Positions 16,892-24,926 of a DNA stretch of 39,063 nucleotides are shown one piece after another; position 1 is the first letter of the stretch; every line of letters starts with the position of its first letter. The notes beneath the pieces were generated by a model. The model was not told where the DNA came from and did not search any database. It saw nothing but the letters and a program-made list of their open reading frames with translations. Made by a program: the position numbers and the translations under genes. The stretch is from contig NZ_JAAVSC010000026.1 in assembly GCF_012641095.1 (NCBI RefSeq), forward strand, positions 1 to 39,063. The letters run 5' to 3'. The stretch comes from Lactobacillus sp. HBUAS51381 (lineage in GTDB: Bacteria; Bacillota; Bacilli; Lactobacillales; Lactobacillaceae).

Positions 16892-16934
16892 CGACAAAAA
16901 ATTCCGGGGCGACTGCCTCGGAATTTTTTTGTCG
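16892..16934 (+). terminator. Terminator after pepC, bidirectional
   Basis: A long near-perfect inverted repeat: CGACAAAAAATTCCGGGG (16892-16909) against CCTCGGAATTTTTTTGTCG (16916-16934). A-run and T-run flank the stem on both sides. Confidence 0.92.
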
Positions 16935-17024
16935 TCAATTAAGTCATTAACAGAGAATCGTGTTGATCTGAAAGACGGGGCAAGTCCTTCGCCGACGCCT
17001 GCCACGAATACGGCACGCTCAAAC

Positions 17025-17260
17025 CCGAACCGCAATTTGACTCTGCGGTTACGGACACCAATTAACGTAGCCGGGAGTGAAGCGAAATCTAGGCTCAGCT
17101 GGGGCATTTACCAGTGATTTTACTGGTAAATGGGTGACTTTGAGACGGTGGATTCCCGGCTCAAAGCAAGGTCCGAGACCGCTCTTTGGCTCGGACCAGC
17201 TTCCCCCGCGATCCAGCCTAGATTTCGCGAACGGTAAGGCGGCCAGCATACGCAATGCTG
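17025..17260. repeat. Multi-hairpin intergenic element
   Basis: The 338 bases between the pepC terminator and the next gene (16935-17272) contain no convincing gene but many complementary arms. AACCGCA/TGCGGTT at 17028-17050. CATTTACCAGT/ACTGGTAAATG at 17105-17132, 11 perfect pairs. GGTCCGAG/CTCGGACC at 17170-17197. CAGCAT/ATGCTG at 17244-17260. Two long-range pairs cross each other: AGCCGGGA (17069-17076) with TCCCGGCT (17154-17161), and GCGAAATCTAGGCT (17082-17095) with AGCCTAGATTTCGC (17215-17228). Part of it recurs, degenerate, at 4629-4658. It could be a small non-autonomous mobile element, a repeat family or a structured RNA. Confidence 0.6.
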
Positions 17261-17272
17261 CTGATCCCAAAG

Positions 17273-18415
17273 CTATTTAAAATTCAGGTTGAGCAACTCT
17301 GGGCCGCGATTCAGTAGGACGGTGCCCTTTCCGCTACCCGTGAAGGCCAGCGCTTCGAACTCTCGGTGACTGGCAAAGACCGTTGCCCGCACATCTTGAG
17401 GTTTAACCCGGCATTGACGTAACTTCGCCAGTGGCACCGACGAAATGGCGTCATCACTAATAAAGTACAGGCGACCCGTTCGTCCATCGTAGGCAATCGA
17501 CTGGTGGGTCTGCCCAGGACGGTAGGCCAGGCCCTGCATGATTAGACTGAAGTGAACCCCCTTAGCGCTGATGGTGCCTCGATAAACCCGGAGTGCCCGT
17601 TTACCACTGTAGCTACTGAAGTAGGCGTAACCATGCTGGTCAAAGGTCAACGTGCTATTGACCGCCAACTTCACACCGGCCCGATTGACCAGCCGATAGT
17701 CGACCGTCTGTACCGGTTTGAGCGTCTTGGGCGAGACCCGCACGGCACTGCCGTAGTGACCGGCTATCCCGCTCGAGCGCGTAAACCACAGCTGGCCAGT
17801 CTTAGGATTCAACGCCAGCGACTGGCCGTGACCAAGATCAATCTTTGGCCCCTGCTTGATGGCTTGGCGAACCGTTCGCTGTTGCGGCGAGGGTTTCCCT
17901 TTCGAGGCGGCATTCGTTGCGCGGCGAATCAGTGCCATATTGGCCGTTGTGGCACCAAATTTCTGCCGCAGCTTAGCCAGGTCATAGCGCACAATCCAAC
18001 CGGTGCCCGCCGTTCCCGTTTCTAAATAGGCAACGTAGGCGGTTCGCCCATTCTTAGTGATGACTAGGCTCTGGGGATTGGCCCAGTCGCCGGAATGGTG
18101 CACCGTCACCGGAAGATACAGCGCGGTCGTCAGGCTGGCGGGCGCATTTCCCCGCGTGGTGGTGATGGTCTCCGGTTGCGTCTGAAAGGTTCCCTGTGCG
18201 TCGTAGGTCGGCGATACGCCGTAAGGATTCGGTCGGGGCACATAAAGATCTTGGTTATGAACCACTTTAAACTTTTTTTCCTGATAATTGGTCAACGCGT
18301 ACTTGGTCCGCACCCGAGTGGCGGCTTGAACCGGCTGTGTGCCCGGCTGACTCATGACCAATCCCAGCGCGCCGAGTAGGGCTAACTCCCCGACCAATAA
18401 TCCCCATTTTTTCAT
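17273..18415 (-). CDS. Secreted beta-propeller-like protein of unknown function
   Basis: The 380-residue product has a classical signal peptide: MKKWG, a hydrophobic stretch (LLVGELALLGALGLVM) and a likely cut after PVQA. The mature part is basic and repeats short strand-turn-strand units with a Gly-x-x-Tyr/Leu-x-Phe pattern (GRTAYVAYLETG, KTGQLWFTRSSG, DQHGYAYFSSYSG, GRTGRLYFISDD), as in beta-propeller blades. No enzyme motif, sortase signal or wall-binding repeat is seen. The ATG at 18415 has GGGGGAG 6 bases upstream. It stands alone between the structured element and a hairpin. I do not recognise a function. Confidence 0.75.
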   Translation of the reverse strand: MKKWGLLVGELALLGALGLVMSQPGTQPVQAATRVRTKYALTNYQEKKFKVVHNQDLYVPRPNPYGVSPTYDAQGTFQTQPETITTTRGNAPASLTTALYLPVTVHHSGDWANPQSLVITKNGRTAYVAYLETGTAGTGWIVRYDLAKLRQKFGATTANMALIRRATNAASKGKPSPQQRTVRQAIKQGPKIDLGHGQSLALNPKTGQLWFTRSSGIAGHYGSAVRVSPKTLKPVQTVDYRLVNRAGVKLAVNSTLTFDQHGYAYFSSYSGKRALRVYRGTISAKGVHFSLIMQGLAYRPGQTHQSIAYDGRTGRLYFISDDAISSVPLAKLRQCRVKPQDVRATVFASHREFEALAFTGSGKGTVLLNRGPELLNLNFK

Positions 18416-18563
18416 GTTATGCTCCCCCAATCACGATATCGCCAGCCATTGTCTGAATTAAGACGTTCGCCGGCGTCTCCGTTATTAAGGGTACCATTCT
18501 TTATGGGGATCGACGGGAAATTCTTCCTGACTTGCCGGAATTAGGGTCTTGTCCCGAATAAAC

Positions 18564-18610
18564 CCAAAGGCGACGAACTGGTCTCACTTAACCCAGTTCG
18601 TCGCCTTTGG
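18564..18610 (-). terminator. Long hairpin between glycerate kinase and secreted-protein genes
   Basis: CCAAAGGCGACGAACTGG (18564-18581) is a perfect 18-base complement of 18593-18610, with an 11-base loop. There is only a poor T-run, but the place just after the glycerate kinase stop suggests termination. Confidence 0.65.
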
Positions 18611-18625
18611 CTCACACGCATTGAC

Positions 18626-19756
18626 CTACTTGATAACCCGGGCAATATTTTCTGCCGTCCGGGCTAAATTCTCCTGACCGGTCGCAATGGCCGTGGGCAA
18701 ATCCACGACGCCGGGTAAGATGCCAAAGATGGCATCAATTCCGAGACCATAGAGTTGGTCAATCCCGGCGCCCACGTTGCCCGCCACACCAATCACTTTG
18801 GCGTGGGGACTGGCCGCCTTGACCGCCTGGGCCGTGCCCATCGGTGTCTTGCCGTACTGCGTCTGAAAATCAATGGCCCCCTCGCCAGTAAAGGCGTAAT
18901 CGGCCCCTGCGGCACGCTCCTTGAGATGGGTTTCACGAACCACAATCTCCACGCCCTTCTCCATTTGAGAATCGGTAAAGGCCAGGAGTCCCGCGCCCAA
19001 GCCACCGGCCGCACCGGCCCCCGGAAAGTCCGCGAGATCCTTGTCCAACGTGGTCTTGATGATTGCGGCGTAGTGGGCCAGGTTCGCATCCAAGGTCGAC
19101 ACCATCGCTGGTGTGGCCCCCTTCTGTGGTCCGAAGACGGCCGCCGAACCGGTGTCACCAACTAAGGGATTCGTGACATCCGACGCAATCCGCACCTTGG
19201 TCTGCGCCACCAACGGATCAAGTCCGCTCACGTCAATGGTGGCCAAATCAGCCAGGCCGCCACCACCGCGGGCGATTGACTGGCCCTGTGCATCCAAGAA
19301 CTTCACACCCAGGGCTTCCGCCATCCCCTGACCGCCATCGGTCGTGGCACTACCGCCAATCCCAATGATAATCTCACGGGCGCCGTGGTGCATGGCGTCT
19401 AGCATTAACTGGCCGGTACCATAGGTCGTGGTCAGCAAGGGATTCTTCGTTTTCTCATTCACAAACTGAATGCCGCTGGCCGCGGCCATTTCAATCACGG
19501 CCGTCTGCTGATCGCCCAGCAAGCCATACTCGGCAGAAACCGGCTGGCCGAGTGGGTTCAACACGGTCGCCTGTCGAAAGCTTCCCTGCGTGGCATCAAC
19601 CAGGGATTGGACCGTCCCTTCACCCCCGTCGGCCATGGGCACAATCTCGTAGTCAGCGTCGGGAAAGACGCGTTTTAGCCCCGTATGAATGGCATCTGCG
19701 GCCTGTTTCGCCGTCAAACTTCCTTTAAATGAATCCGGTGCAATAACAATTTTCAT
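18626..19756 (-). CDS. glxK: Glycerate kinase (GarK/GlxK family)
   Basis: Phosphorylates D-glycerate with ATP, feeding it into lower glycolysis. The 376-residue product matches the type found in Gram-positives: IAPDSFKGSLTAKQAADAI at the N-terminus, VPMADGGEGT, IGIGGSATTDGGQGMAEALG, and GAGAAGGLGAGL followed by TGEGAIDFQTQYGKTP, the conserved active-site and nucleotide segments. AAAGGATG lies 8 bases before the ATG. It follows the GntP-type permease by 26 bases and shares its promoter, so uptake and first phosphorylation are encoded together. Whether the product is 2- or 3-phosphoglycerate cannot be told here. Confidence 0.93.
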   Translation of the reverse strand: MKIVIAPDSFKGSLTAKQAADAIHTGLKRVFPDADYEIVPMADGGEGTVQSLVDATQGSFRQATVLNPLGQPVSAEYGLLGDQQTAVIEMAAASGIQFVNEKTKNPLLTTTYGTGQLMLDAMHHGAREIIIGIGGSATTDGGQGMAEALGVKFLDAQGQSIARGGGGLADLATIDVSGLDPLVAQTKVRIASDVTNPLVGDTGSAAVFGPQKGATPAMVSTLDANLAHYAAIIKTTLDKDLADFPGAGAAGGLGAGLLAFTDSQMEKGVEIVVRETHLKERAAGADYAFTGEGAIDFQTQYGKTPMGTAQAVKAASPHAKVIGVAGNVGAGIDQLYGLGIDAIFGILPGVVDLPTAIATGQENLARTAENIARVIK

Positions 19757-19782
19757 CGTTTGGTCATCCTTTCACTAATGCG

Positions 19783-21087
19783 TTAAAACAGCGTAAACAT
19801 GACGACACCGACGACGGTCATGGTCAACCCGACGGCCGTCTCGTAAGGAACCGACTGCATCCGTTCCTTCAAGGTCATGTTCATGGCGTTGGCCGTCACG
19901 TGGAAGTAATTCCCTTGTGGCAGGTGGTCAATCACGGTCGCCCCGGTATGAACCATGACCGCAGCGGCGAGTGGTGCCGTCCCAAAGGCCAGAATGGCTT
20001 TGCCAAATGAGCCGGTGGCCAAGATAACCCCGGTTGAAGTCGAGGCCGTGGCGGCAGCCATCAAAATCCCGGCAATCGGTGCCAAGAAGGTCCCGGAAAT
20101 ACCAGACACCTTAATCAAGTGGACGATTGCGGCGGGCAACGTCGAGGTAGTAATCAAACCACCAATGGCGCCGGCCCCAATCAGAATCAAGACGACATCG
20201 GTCATTCGGGCCATCCCCGCCTTGGTGTAGGCCAGCACCTGCTTGCCTTGGCGCATGGCTAACATACCAATGAGTCCGGCCAGTGGCAGGATGTACATGG
20301 CATCTACGTTGAACTTTTCCAGTAGGCCAATGTGTAAGACATTCCCGACTGGGTTCAGGAGCAGTAAAATCACGGCCAGCAACGGCGCCACAATCGCCGT
20401 CCCCAGGGAAGGCAATGGCAGAGCCGATTGGTCATCGCCCTGCGCTTGATTGGCCTGAACGTCGGCCATGGTGGCTAACGTTCCCCGATGCCGTAACAGC
20501 GTGGCAATCAACACGGTTGCCACTAAGCCGAAGACGGCCGGAATAAAGTCGGCGACCATCAATTGGCTCAGTTCCAGATGAAAGCCGTGAGCCGCGGCAA
20601 TCGTATTGGGATTCGGTGAGATAATGTTTCCAGCCTTGCCCCCACCGGACAGTGCGACGAGTAGCGCGAGCTTGGAAATTTGCATCCGACTCCCCACTTC
20701 CAGCGCGATTGGCGCCACAATCAGGACGGCCACTGGGATAAAGACCCCCACGGCCGTGATAATCATGGTCGCCAAAGCCAGCGACAGAATGGCCAAACTT
20801 TCACCAAACTTGTTCACGATTCCCCGGGCAATCGCGTTGGCGGCCCCGGACTCCATCATCACCCCGGCAAAGACCCCGGCGGCCAGGACCCGGACCACGG
20901 TTCCCATGACACTCTGTGACCCCGTAACCACGATGTTGACGGTCTGCGTGAGGTTAGCGCCCCCGATTAGCGCTCCCACAATTGTCCCCAATAATAGCGA
21001 ATACACGGGATTTAACTTTCTTAAAATCAAAATAATGGCGAGCGCCAAGCCTAGCAAGGCACCAATCCAACTGACAGAAACTGACAC
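19783..21087 (-). CDS. GntP-family permease, probably glycerate or gluconate
   Basis: A 434-residue, very hydrophobic membrane protein with about 12 helices. The opening helices, GTVVRVLAAGVFAGVMMESGA and the signature NTIAAAHGFHLELSQLMVADFIP (both longer than shown in part) are as in gluconate/H+ symporters, and the ATASTSTGVILATGSFG loop is conserved. GTG at 21087 is chosen because GAGGAG lies about 10 bases upstream and the first helix starts soon after; an upstream extension would cross the promoter. The glycerate kinase right behind it argues for glycerate as substrate, with gluconate the alternative. Confidence 0.85.
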   Translation of the reverse strand: MSVSVSWIGALLGLALAIILILRKLNPVYSLLLGTIVGALIGGANLTQTVNIVVTGSQSVMGTVVRVLAAGVFAGVMMESGAANAIARGIVNKFGESLAILSLALATMIITAVGVFIPVAVLIVAPIALEVGSRMQISKLALLVALSGGGKAGNIISPNPNTIAAAHGFHLELSQLMVADFIPAVFGLVATVLIATLLRHRGTLATMADVQANQAQGDDQSALPLPSLGTAIVAPLLAVILLLLNPVGNVLHIGLLEKFNVDAMYILPLAGLIGMLAMRQGKQVLAYTKAGMARMTDVVLILIGAGAIGGLITTSTLPAAIVHLIKVSGISGTFLAPIAGILMAAATASTSTGVILATGSFGKAILAFGTAPLAAAVMVHTGATVIDHLPQGNYFHVTANAMNMTLKERMQSVPYETAVGLTMTVVGVVMFTLF

Positions 21088-21147
21088 ACTGTTCACACTC
21101 CTCAAACAAATAAGTGAATTAAATAACGAACTTTTCGAACGCGTAAA

Positions 21148-21176
21148 ATTATACAACAACTTATTTCACAAGGGAA
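21148..21176 (-). promoter_or_regulatory. Promoter of the permease-glycerate kinase operon
   Basis: Minus-strand TTCCCT (21176-21171), 17-base spacer, perfect TATAAT (21153-21148). Direct repeats GTTCG-AAAA-GTTCG follow the -10. Confidence 0.65.
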
Positions 21177-21277
21177 GAGGCAATTATCCTTCAGGTGGTT
21201 AATATTATGGAAGGGAAATTTCCGACTATGCATCCAAATCGCGTGATTTAATCGGTTGTTATTCCCGATACAACAGC

Positions 21278-21295
21278 ACTTTCCTTAAGGAAAGT
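21278..21295. promoter_or_regulatory. 18-base palindrome, candidate operator
   Basis: ACTTTCCTTAAGGAAAGT is perfectly self-complementary and lies about 100 bases upstream of the permease -35. An activator or repressor dimer could bind; no regulator gene is adjacent. Confidence 0.4.
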
Positions 21296-21366
21296 TAGGC
21301 CCCTCAACAAAATCCCGACGATCATGTAATCGCTTTCGACTTTGCTCAATTATTAACGATAAGAGT

Positions 21367-21398
21367 TAAAAAAAGATCGTGTCAGGCTCACACGATCT
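21367..21398 (-). terminator. Terminator of the serine hydrolase gene
   Basis: Minus-strand AGATCGTGT (21398-21390) pairs with ACACGATCT (21382-21374), followed by seven T. Confidence 0.9.
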
Positions 21399-21424
21399 CA
21401 AAGATTTTATTTTATTTGTGATGA

Positions 21425-22651
21425 CTAACGTAACTTGCTAACGGCATTCACGTTCTGGAAGGTACTGATAGCCAAGTCTTCCGTCGACCACGTTGGGTAC
21501 ATGCCCCGCTTGTAGTAGTTGTTAGATAAGAGGATGACGCCCGTCTTACCGTTACGGCTCATGACGAAGGTGCCCTCGTAGTCATCCCCGACACCGTGAC
21601 CGTAATAACCGGTTTGCCCCAGGTGATAGAGTCCCCCCGCATAGTGCACCGTGTTATTTGTACTTTGATGCAGGCGGTTGGCGCCACTGGCCTTCTTCAA
21701 CACCGTTCCGCGGATGATAGCCCGCTCGGTCCGGAAGACGTCGCCAGCCGACATGGTCGCATTCCCTGTGGCAATCTGCACGGCCATATCCTTTGCGGAC
21801 GGCTTATGCGGTTGCGAATAGTTGCCAGGAACCGTCCCACTATACCCCATGGTGGCGCCAGAATGTTTCAACTGCGCGAAGCTGGTATGGTTGAGGCTGA
21901 GCGGCGTCACCAAGTGTTCATAGAACAGCTGGTAGTACGACTCGTGGGTGACCTGCCGTAAGATGCCTGCCAACAGCGTGTAGCTAATCGGCTGGTAGTT
22001 AAATTGATTGATCTTGGTCTGGTTAATCCGGGCCTGCTGACTGGCATACTTGTAAACGGCCGGTTCCGTCAGCGTGGTCTCGGGATTCAGATCACCCGTG
22101 ATCCCCGCTTCCATATCCAGCATCTGCCGAAGCGTGACCTTGTTACTGCCCTTGATCTGCGGGTAATATTTGCTCAACTTATCGGTTAAATGCAATTGTC
22201 CGGCCTGGGCCGCACGCATCACCAGAATCCCGGTCATCGACTTTTGAATAGAATTAATCAAGAACTGCGAGGTGGCTTGGTTGGCCTTGTGTTTCTTGGC
22301 ATTGGCCTTGCCAAACGACCGCTGGTAGACGACCTTATTGTTCTTAACCACTAACGCCGTGCCGACAAACTTCTTGGCTCGGAGCTGGCGGTTAAATTTG
22401 GCCGTAAACTGTGGGGTCTTCTTCCCCTTGTTCTGCTTATCCCAAACCGTCTTTTTCTTACTGCGCAGTTGATTGCTCTGTAACGCATCGTAGGCAATCT
22501 CCTGCCGCGTTTGTTTCGCATGAAGCTTATTCGTGGTTCGAACCGTCTGCTGATCCTTGGTATCCAACTCATGCATGCCAAAGATCACGCCGCCGAGTCC
22601 CAAAATCACGGCAAATAGGATACCCCAGTGTCCCAAATTACGTGTGTTCAA
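21425..22651 (-). CDS. Membrane-anchored beta-lactamase-fold serine hydrolase
   Basis: About 408 residues of the class C beta-lactamase/PBP-like family (Pfam Beta-lactamase). An N-terminal anchor helix (about 10-27) has no clear cleavage site, followed by a charged linker and the hydrolase domain. The serine motif S-x-x-K is SIQKSM; the second motif, usually Tyr-x-Asn, reads YQP, so Asn is missing; the third is HGVG. It may trim D-Ala from peptidoglycan or teichoic acids, or be an esterase; it need not confer resistance. Start codon is uncertain: TTG at 22651 lies 10 bases after AAGGGGGA, while TTG at 22660 abuts that site. Single gene with its own terminator. Confidence 0.8.
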   Translation of the reverse strand: MNTRNLGHWGILFAVILGLGGVIFGMHELDTKDQQTVRTTNKLHAKQTRQEIAYDALQSNQLRSKKKTVWDKQNKGKKTPQFTAKFNRQLRAKKFVGTALVVKNNKVVYQRSFGKANAKKHKANQATSQFLINSIQKSMTGILVMRAAQAGQLHLTDKLSKYYPQIKGSNKVTLRQMLDMEAGITGDLNPETTLTEPAVYKYASQQARINQTKINQFNYQPISYTLLAGILRQVTHESYYQLFYEHLVTPLSLNHTSFAQLKHSGATMGYSGTVPGNYSQPHKPSAKDMAVQIATGNATMSAGDVFRTERAIIRGTVLKKASGANRLHQSTNNTVHYAGGLYHLGQTGYYGHGVGDDYEGTFVMSRNGKTGVILLSNNYYKRGMYPTWSTEDLAISTFQNVNAVSKLR

Positions 22652-22830
22652 AATCCTCAATCCCCCTTAAAAATTAGGCTTCCCTACTCTTTGCCTATGA
22701 TTCGTCAGGGTGTTGATTAACCATCAATTCTGAATCCGTTGCCCCCAAAAGACATCGCCCCAAAACATCGTGACTAATCACCAGCCACCGGTCACATCAT
22801 CAAGAGAAAGTCCCTTTCTTCTGATTATAC

Positions 22831-22881
22831 GAAAAGGCTGGCTAAACACAATCATTTCTCCCAATTGTGCGAGCCAACCTT
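22831..22881 (-). terminator. Terminator after phosphoglycerate mutase
   Basis: Minus-strand AAGGTTGGCT...CACAAT pairs with ATTGTG...AGCCAGCCTT with small bulges; TTTT follows. Confidence 0.65.
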
Positions 22882-22909
22882 ATTATCTTAGTATTTTGTT
22901 AACTAAATA

Positions 22910-23581
22910 TTATAATATTAATTTTTGCAGGACGTTGAGGTGGTCGTCAAAGTCATATTGGATAGGTTCGCCGTTGGCCACTTCCACCTTACTGATGTCG
23001 GCGTCGGCCACGCCATCCAGATACTTGATCAGCGCCCGCAACGTGCTGCCATGAGCCACGACCAGCTGATTGTGGCCGTCGAGTAGCCGCGGGGCAATCT
23101 GATCGACCCAGTATGGCATTAGACGATGATAGGCCATCTCCAGACTCTCGCCCAACGGTTCAATGTGCGGCCCAAACCGATCGTAACGGGGATCTTGAAC
23201 GATGTGATCCAGCAGTGGCGGCACCGTCTTGAAGCTACGCCGCCAGATCTTAATCTGTTTATCGCCGACTTGTTCGCGGACCTTGGCTTTGTTTTTTCCC
23301 CGTAAGGCACCGTAATGCCGTTCGTTTAGCCGCCAGGACTTATACTCCGGGATATACAGCTGATCAATCGCCTCCAAGACAATGTTCGAGGTCACGATTG
23401 CCCGCTGCAGCATGGACGTGTGGAGCGCCCCGAACTGCAAGCCCGTCTGGGCGACCAATTGACCGGCATCATGGGCTTGTTGCCGTCCCTTAGCCGTCAG
23501 CGGCACATCGTTCCACCCCGTAAAAATGTTGTCCCGGTTGGCGACACTCTCACCGTGCCGTAAAATAACCAGCGTTGCCAT
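22910..23581 (-). CDS. gpmA: 2,3-bisphosphoglycerate-dependent phosphoglycerate mutase family
   Basis: Converts 3- to 2-phosphoglycerate in glycolysis by a phosphohistidine mechanism. The 223-residue protein has [20 protein letters not shown] with the phosphorylated His and its Arg-His-Gly motif, [21 protein letters not shown] and the second catalytic His in [15 protein letters not shown]. It is slightly shorter than the typical 228-250 residues, and [10 protein letters not shown] replaces the usual NGIPLVYELD-like segment only conservatively. AAGGGAG lies 8 bases before the ATG. Lactobacilli often carry several paralogues, so this need not be the main glycolytic enzyme. Confidence 0.88.
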   Translation of the reverse strand: MATLVILRHGESVANRDNIFTGWNDVPLTAKGRQQAHDAGQLVAQTGLQFGALHTSMLQRAIVTSNIVLEAIDQLYIPEYKSWRLNERHYGALRGKNKAKVREQVGDKQIKIWRRSFKTVPPLLDHIVQDPRYDRFGPHIEPLGESLEMAYHRLMPYWVDQIAPRLLDGHNQLVVAHGSTLRALIKYLDGVADADISKVEVANGEPIQYDFDDHLNVLQKLIL

Positions 23582-23619
23582 CTGTCACGCTCCCTTTCTC
23601 TCGATGATTCACCACGACA

Positions 23620-23625
23620 ATCATA
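23620..23625 (-). promoter_or_regulatory. Extended -10 promoter of gpmA
   Basis: Minus-strand TATGAT (23625-23620) preceded by TGT. No good -35 is seen. Confidence 0.4.
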
Positions 23626-23740
23626 ACATAGGGACGCCAAGGATTCGCTTAATTTGTGCAGGAAATCACGGATTCGGTGTTCTTATCTTACCCCGAACGG
23701 TCATCCTACCAATCGCGTAAGTTGCTGGTCACTGCGCGGC

Positions 23741-24751
23741 CTAAGGCAATTCCACAATGACTTTTCCGCGAGCATGCCCCCGCTTCGAATAGACCAGTGC
23801 TTGATCCAGATCCCGAAACTGAAAGGTGCGGTCAATCACGGGGCGTAATTTGCCGGCCGTAATTAACGCCGCCAACAGCGCCAGCTCTTCTCCACTGGGG
23901 GCCATGAACAGGAAGTGGTAGGCCACACCAGACTGCCTTTCCAACCGAGTTAGCCGATGCGTGGCGATGCCTAGTACGCCCTGTTTCCACAGCGGCAGGC
24001 CATACGCCTTGGCAAACCGAACATTGGGTAAGCCAGAAATACTGACGACTTGACCACCGCGTTTGACCACCGAGAAGGCTTGTTCCAGGCTCTTGCCACC
24101 TAACGTATCAAAGACGGCGTCATAATCTGTTAAGGCTGTTGCGAAGTCTTCGTTGTGATAGTCAATGACCCGGTCAGCACCCAAGGAACGGACCAGCGCA
24201 AAATTTTTCGGACTTGTGGTCGTGGCCACCTGAGCCCCCAAGTAGGTTGCCAATTGAATGGCAATCGTGCCAATGCCACCGGCGCCAGCCTGGATGAGTA
24301 CCTTCTGGCCATGCTTCACCCGCAGGATATCGTGAAGTGCCTGGTAGCTGGTCAGACCAACTAAAGGGATTGCGGCAGCTTCATTGAACGTGAGATTTCG
24401 CGGTTTCAGGGCAATATCCGCGGCATCAACTGCCAAGTATTCGGCAAACGTGCCAATCCGACTTTTGCGCGGCCGGCCATAGACTGCATCCCCCACTCGA
24501 AACTGCGTCACCTGGTTCCCAACTGCGACGATCTCACCGGCAAAGTCGCTGCCCAAGATTAAGGGCATTCGGTAGGGTAGCAAAAATTTTAGACCGCCCG
24601 CCATGGTCTTCAAATCGATGGGATTAAGGCTTGCTGCCCTAATCTTAACCAAGACGTCGGTTACACGTAGCGTTGGGACAGGAACGGTTTTTATGAGCGG
24701 CGTAACTTGCCCATAATGGGTAAGCAACGCGGCCTGCATCTTTTCTGACAT
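23741..24751 (-). CDS. NADP-dependent quinone oxidoreductase-like protein (MDR family)
   Basis: A 336-residue medium-chain dehydrogenase/reductase without the zinc cysteines, thus of the quinone oxidoreductase type: KIRAASLNPIDLKTMAG, GSDFAGEIVAVGNQV, then the Rossmann motif in QAGAGGIGTIAIQLA and the dinucleotide segment TTTSPKN. Such enzymes reduce quinones or alpha,beta-unsaturated carbonyls with NAD(P)H. GAGAG lies 7 bases before the ATG. Two overlapping promoters drive it, and it diverges from an ArsR regulator gene followed by a DJ-1 gene, so control by that regulator is likely. The physiological substrate is unknown. Confidence 0.88.
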   Translation of the reverse strand: MSEKMQAALLTHYGQVTPLIKTVPVPTLRVTDVLVKIRAASLNPIDLKTMAGGLKFLLPYRMPLILGSDFAGEIVAVGNQVTQFRVGDAVYGRPRKSRIGTFAEYLAVDAADIALKPRNLTFNEAAAIPLVGLTSYQALHDILRVKHGQKVLIQAGAGGIGTIAIQLATYLGAQVATTTSPKNFALVRSLGADRVIDYHNEDFATALTDYDAVFDTLGGKSLEQAFSVVKRGGQVVSISGLPNVRFAKAYGLPLWKQGVLGIATHRLTRLERQSGVAYHFLFMAPSGEELALLAALITAGKLRPVIDRTFQFRDLDQALVYSKRGHARGKVIVELP

Positions 24752-24790
24752 GTGTATTCTCTCAGCTTTCTTGGTTCAATATTTTAAACG

Positions 24791-24829
24791 ATTATATCCC
24801 ATAATATCGGGTCCGTTCAAAAATGTCAA
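24791..24829 (-). promoter_or_regulatory. Two overlapping promoters of the oxidoreductase gene
   Basis: Minus strand: TTGACA (24829-24824), 17 bases, TATTAT (24806-24801); and TTGAAC (24820-24815), 18 bases, TATAAT (24796-24791). They are offset by about 10 bases, giving two possible start sites. Confidence 0.75.
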
Positions 24830-24865
24830 CCAATGAATTGGGGATGATTCTCTGATAATAAAGGA

Positions 24866-24894
24866 TTGACAGATCGACGCAATGATGGTTTAAT
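24866..24894 (+). promoter_or_regulatory. Promoter of the arsR-like gene
   Basis: TTGACA (24866-24871), 17-base spacer, TTTAAT (24889-24894) preceded by TGG. The direct repeat GGTTTAA-TGGTTTAA overlaps the -10 and could be an operator. Confidence 0.8.
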
Positions 24895-24926
24895 GGTTTA
24901 AAATAACGAACGGATAGGTGACTAAA

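Larger units (their letters stand above)
21088..21424. other. Intergenic region upstream of the gntP-type gene
   Basis: Contains the permease promoter (21148-21176), a 10-base palindrome GGAAATTTCC (21214-21223), the perfect 18-base palindrome ACTTTCCTTAAGGAAAGT (21278-21295) and the terminator of the next gene (21367-21398). A 14-codon open frame on the plus strand (21207-21251) has AGGTGG 8 bases upstream, too little to call a gene. Confidence 0.6.

Noticed and set aside
22895-22925. AT-rich palindromic stretch at the 3' end of gpmA
   Set aside because: AATATTATAATATT is self-complementary but low complexity; no promoter or origin features around it.
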